The notes under the pieces are model-generated. The model was not told the origin of the DNA and did no database searches. It was given only the letters and a program-made list of their open reading frames with translations. A DNA stretch of 64,000 bases from Roseofilum casamattae BLCC-M143 (GTDB lineage Bacteria; Cyanobacteriota; Cyanobacteriia; Cyanobacteriales; Desertifilaceae). Every line of letters begins with the position of its first letter. Position 1 is the stretch's first letter. The stretch spans positions 90,483 to 154,482 of the forward strand of contig NZ_JAQOSQ010000011.1 of NCBI RefSeq assembly GCF_030068455.1, given 5' to 3'. Shown piece after piece: positions 63,272-64,000 of this stretch. A program made the translations under genes and the position numbers.

Positions 63272-63901
63272 ATGTCCGCGACCCAAACCTCAATCCCACA
63301 GGTTCATCCCCCTCGCTCTCCCCAAGAAATTCTGCCCACGATGTACGACCTGAAGAGCGAAGACCCGGAGGAATCTGGATTACCCGACGAATACCATTTG
63401 TGGCAAGCTCAGTTATGCAGTGCCACATTTGCTCCCCCAACCTATCCCCCGGAACGAGTCTTAGTTGCCAGTGACTTGAACCTCTACTACGACCCCAAGC
63501 ATACCGGTTGGTACAAGCGACCGGATTGGTATGCGGTGGTGGGAGTCGATCGCCTGTACGAAGGACGAGAACCGCGCTTGAGCTACGTGTTCTGGCAGGA
63601 AGGGGTTCGGCCCCTGGTCGCGATCGAGTTGCTCTCTCCTGGGACTCGCAACGAAGATTTGGGCGAAACCCAACGAGGGGGTCAACCGCCCACGAAATGG
63701 GAAGTTTACGAGCAAATTTTGGGCATTCCCTACTATATCCCTCTTCTGTCACTCTCCGAAAAGCTAAAGCTTTTCGGAATCGTGGAGTTCAGAGCTGGTA
63801 GGCGATCGCGCCATTTTTTCCGAGTAGGAGTTTCCAACAGAGTGAAATTGGCAAAAATGCGATCGCAAAACCCCATATCATCGAGTATACTTGGGTTCTA
63901 G
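63272..63901 (+). pseudogene. Uma2 family (DUF820) gene interrupted by a small element
   Basis: From ATG 63272 (MSATQTSIPQVHPPRSPQEI) the frame carries a normal Uma2 start and core: HLWQAQLCSATFAPPTYPPERVLVASDL, then RPLVAIELLSPGTRNEDLG and KWEVYEQILGIPYYI. At that point, where Uma2 proteins go on for about 60 more residues, the sequence enters the inverted-repeat element at about 63736 and gives an unrelated tail (PLLSLSEKLKLFG...) to a stop at 63901. I read this as an insertion-disrupted gene, probably inactive. The catalytic Asp and Glu (VLVASDL, AIELLSP) remain. Confidence 0.65.
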
Positions 63902-63947
63902 AAATTACTAATAATAGTAGAAACCGGAGAGTGACAGAAGAGGAATA
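63736..63947. mobile_element. Short inverted-repeat element inserted in the Uma2 gene
   Basis: CCTCTTCTGTCACTCTCCG (63740-63758) is exactly inverted as CGGAGAGTGACAGAAGAGG (63925-63943). TA dinucleotides lie at 63736-63737 and 63946-63947, separated from the arms by 2 bp on each side, and fit a TA target duplication. The body is about 208 bp. A second perfect hairpin, TCCGAAAAGCT / AGCTTTTCGGA (63755-63778), overlaps the left end. No transposase is present. Confidence 0.7.
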
Positions 63948-64000
63948 ACCATTCGCTCAATTCCATCTTGGGTGGATACAGCTTCGATACAGTATCAGTG

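Overview
This 64 kb window is chromosomal DNA of a cyanobacterium, probably a filamentous Oscillatoriales-type strain. The palindrome GCGATCGC (HIP1) recurs throughout. The gene set includes ChlM, Ycf54, PetG, NtcA, NblS, a ferrochelatase with a chlorophyll-binding tail, a CBS-CP12 fusion, a photosystem II S4-domain protein, and lineage families such as DUF2949, DUF3084 and DUF924. I see no rRNA, tRNA or CRISPR array.

Layout. 1-6 kb: 3' part of hemH, an inositol-monophosphatase-family gene, an iron-storage block (bfd divergent from two complementary bacterioferritins, with a Fur-like box between them), a secreted protein and a group 2 sigma factor. 6-15 kb: an SbcC/Rad50-type ATPase, then an unknown protein, a SWIM zinc-finger protein and a 1050-residue WGR/HEAT-like protein on the minus strand. 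A 252-bp inverted-repeat element flanked by TA and a DUF3592-like remnant interrupt this cluster. 15-22 kb: TerB-like gene, chlM, uvrA, a Uma2 gene, ftsH. 22-34 kb: DoxX-like and ArsM-type genes, a Nudix hydrolase, ycf54, pdxJ, CBS-CP12, murA, a DedA protein, a STAS protein, a coiled-coil protein, ureE and a TPR protein. 34-47 kb: alaS, a VOC protein, a PIN toxin-antitoxin pair with an antitoxin relic nearby, DUF924, petG, mltA, hisB, fabI, ntcA, DUF3084, a GmhB-like HAD phosphatase and a DUF790 nuclease.

47-51.6 kb is the accessory island. It holds a small antitoxin-like gene with a truncated retropepsin-like gene behind it. Next come two tandem paralogous transcription units, each encoding a tiny hydrophobic peptide (33 and 41 aa) followed by a conserved structured 3' region and terminator. 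Then a promoter studded with direct and inverted repeats precedes a helix-turn-helix/AAA-like NTPase and a second AAA-like NTPase. The NTPase genes are AT-rich and nearly free of HIP1, unlike their neighbours. This is the best candidate for an undescribed system.

51.6-64 kb returns to core genes: a coiled-coil WD40 protein, a DUF6825-like protein, an ABC1/UbiB kinase, a PP2C phosphatase, purD followed by nblS, a protein with a duplicated domain, the PSII S4 protein, arsH, a dual-specificity-type phosphatase and a Uma2 gene broken by a second small inverted-repeat element.

Several dispersed repeat families punctuate intergenic regions, often between convergent genes or just after stop codons: paired AGAAACCGGGTTTCT arms (four loci), GTAGGGTG...CACCCTAC hairpins, TAGGTTGG...CCAACCTA hairpins, AT-rich AATGAATAATGAATA arms, and a TGTCATTGCGA/GATTGCTTC element. 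All product calls rest on reading motifs and overall resemblance; no database search was possible.
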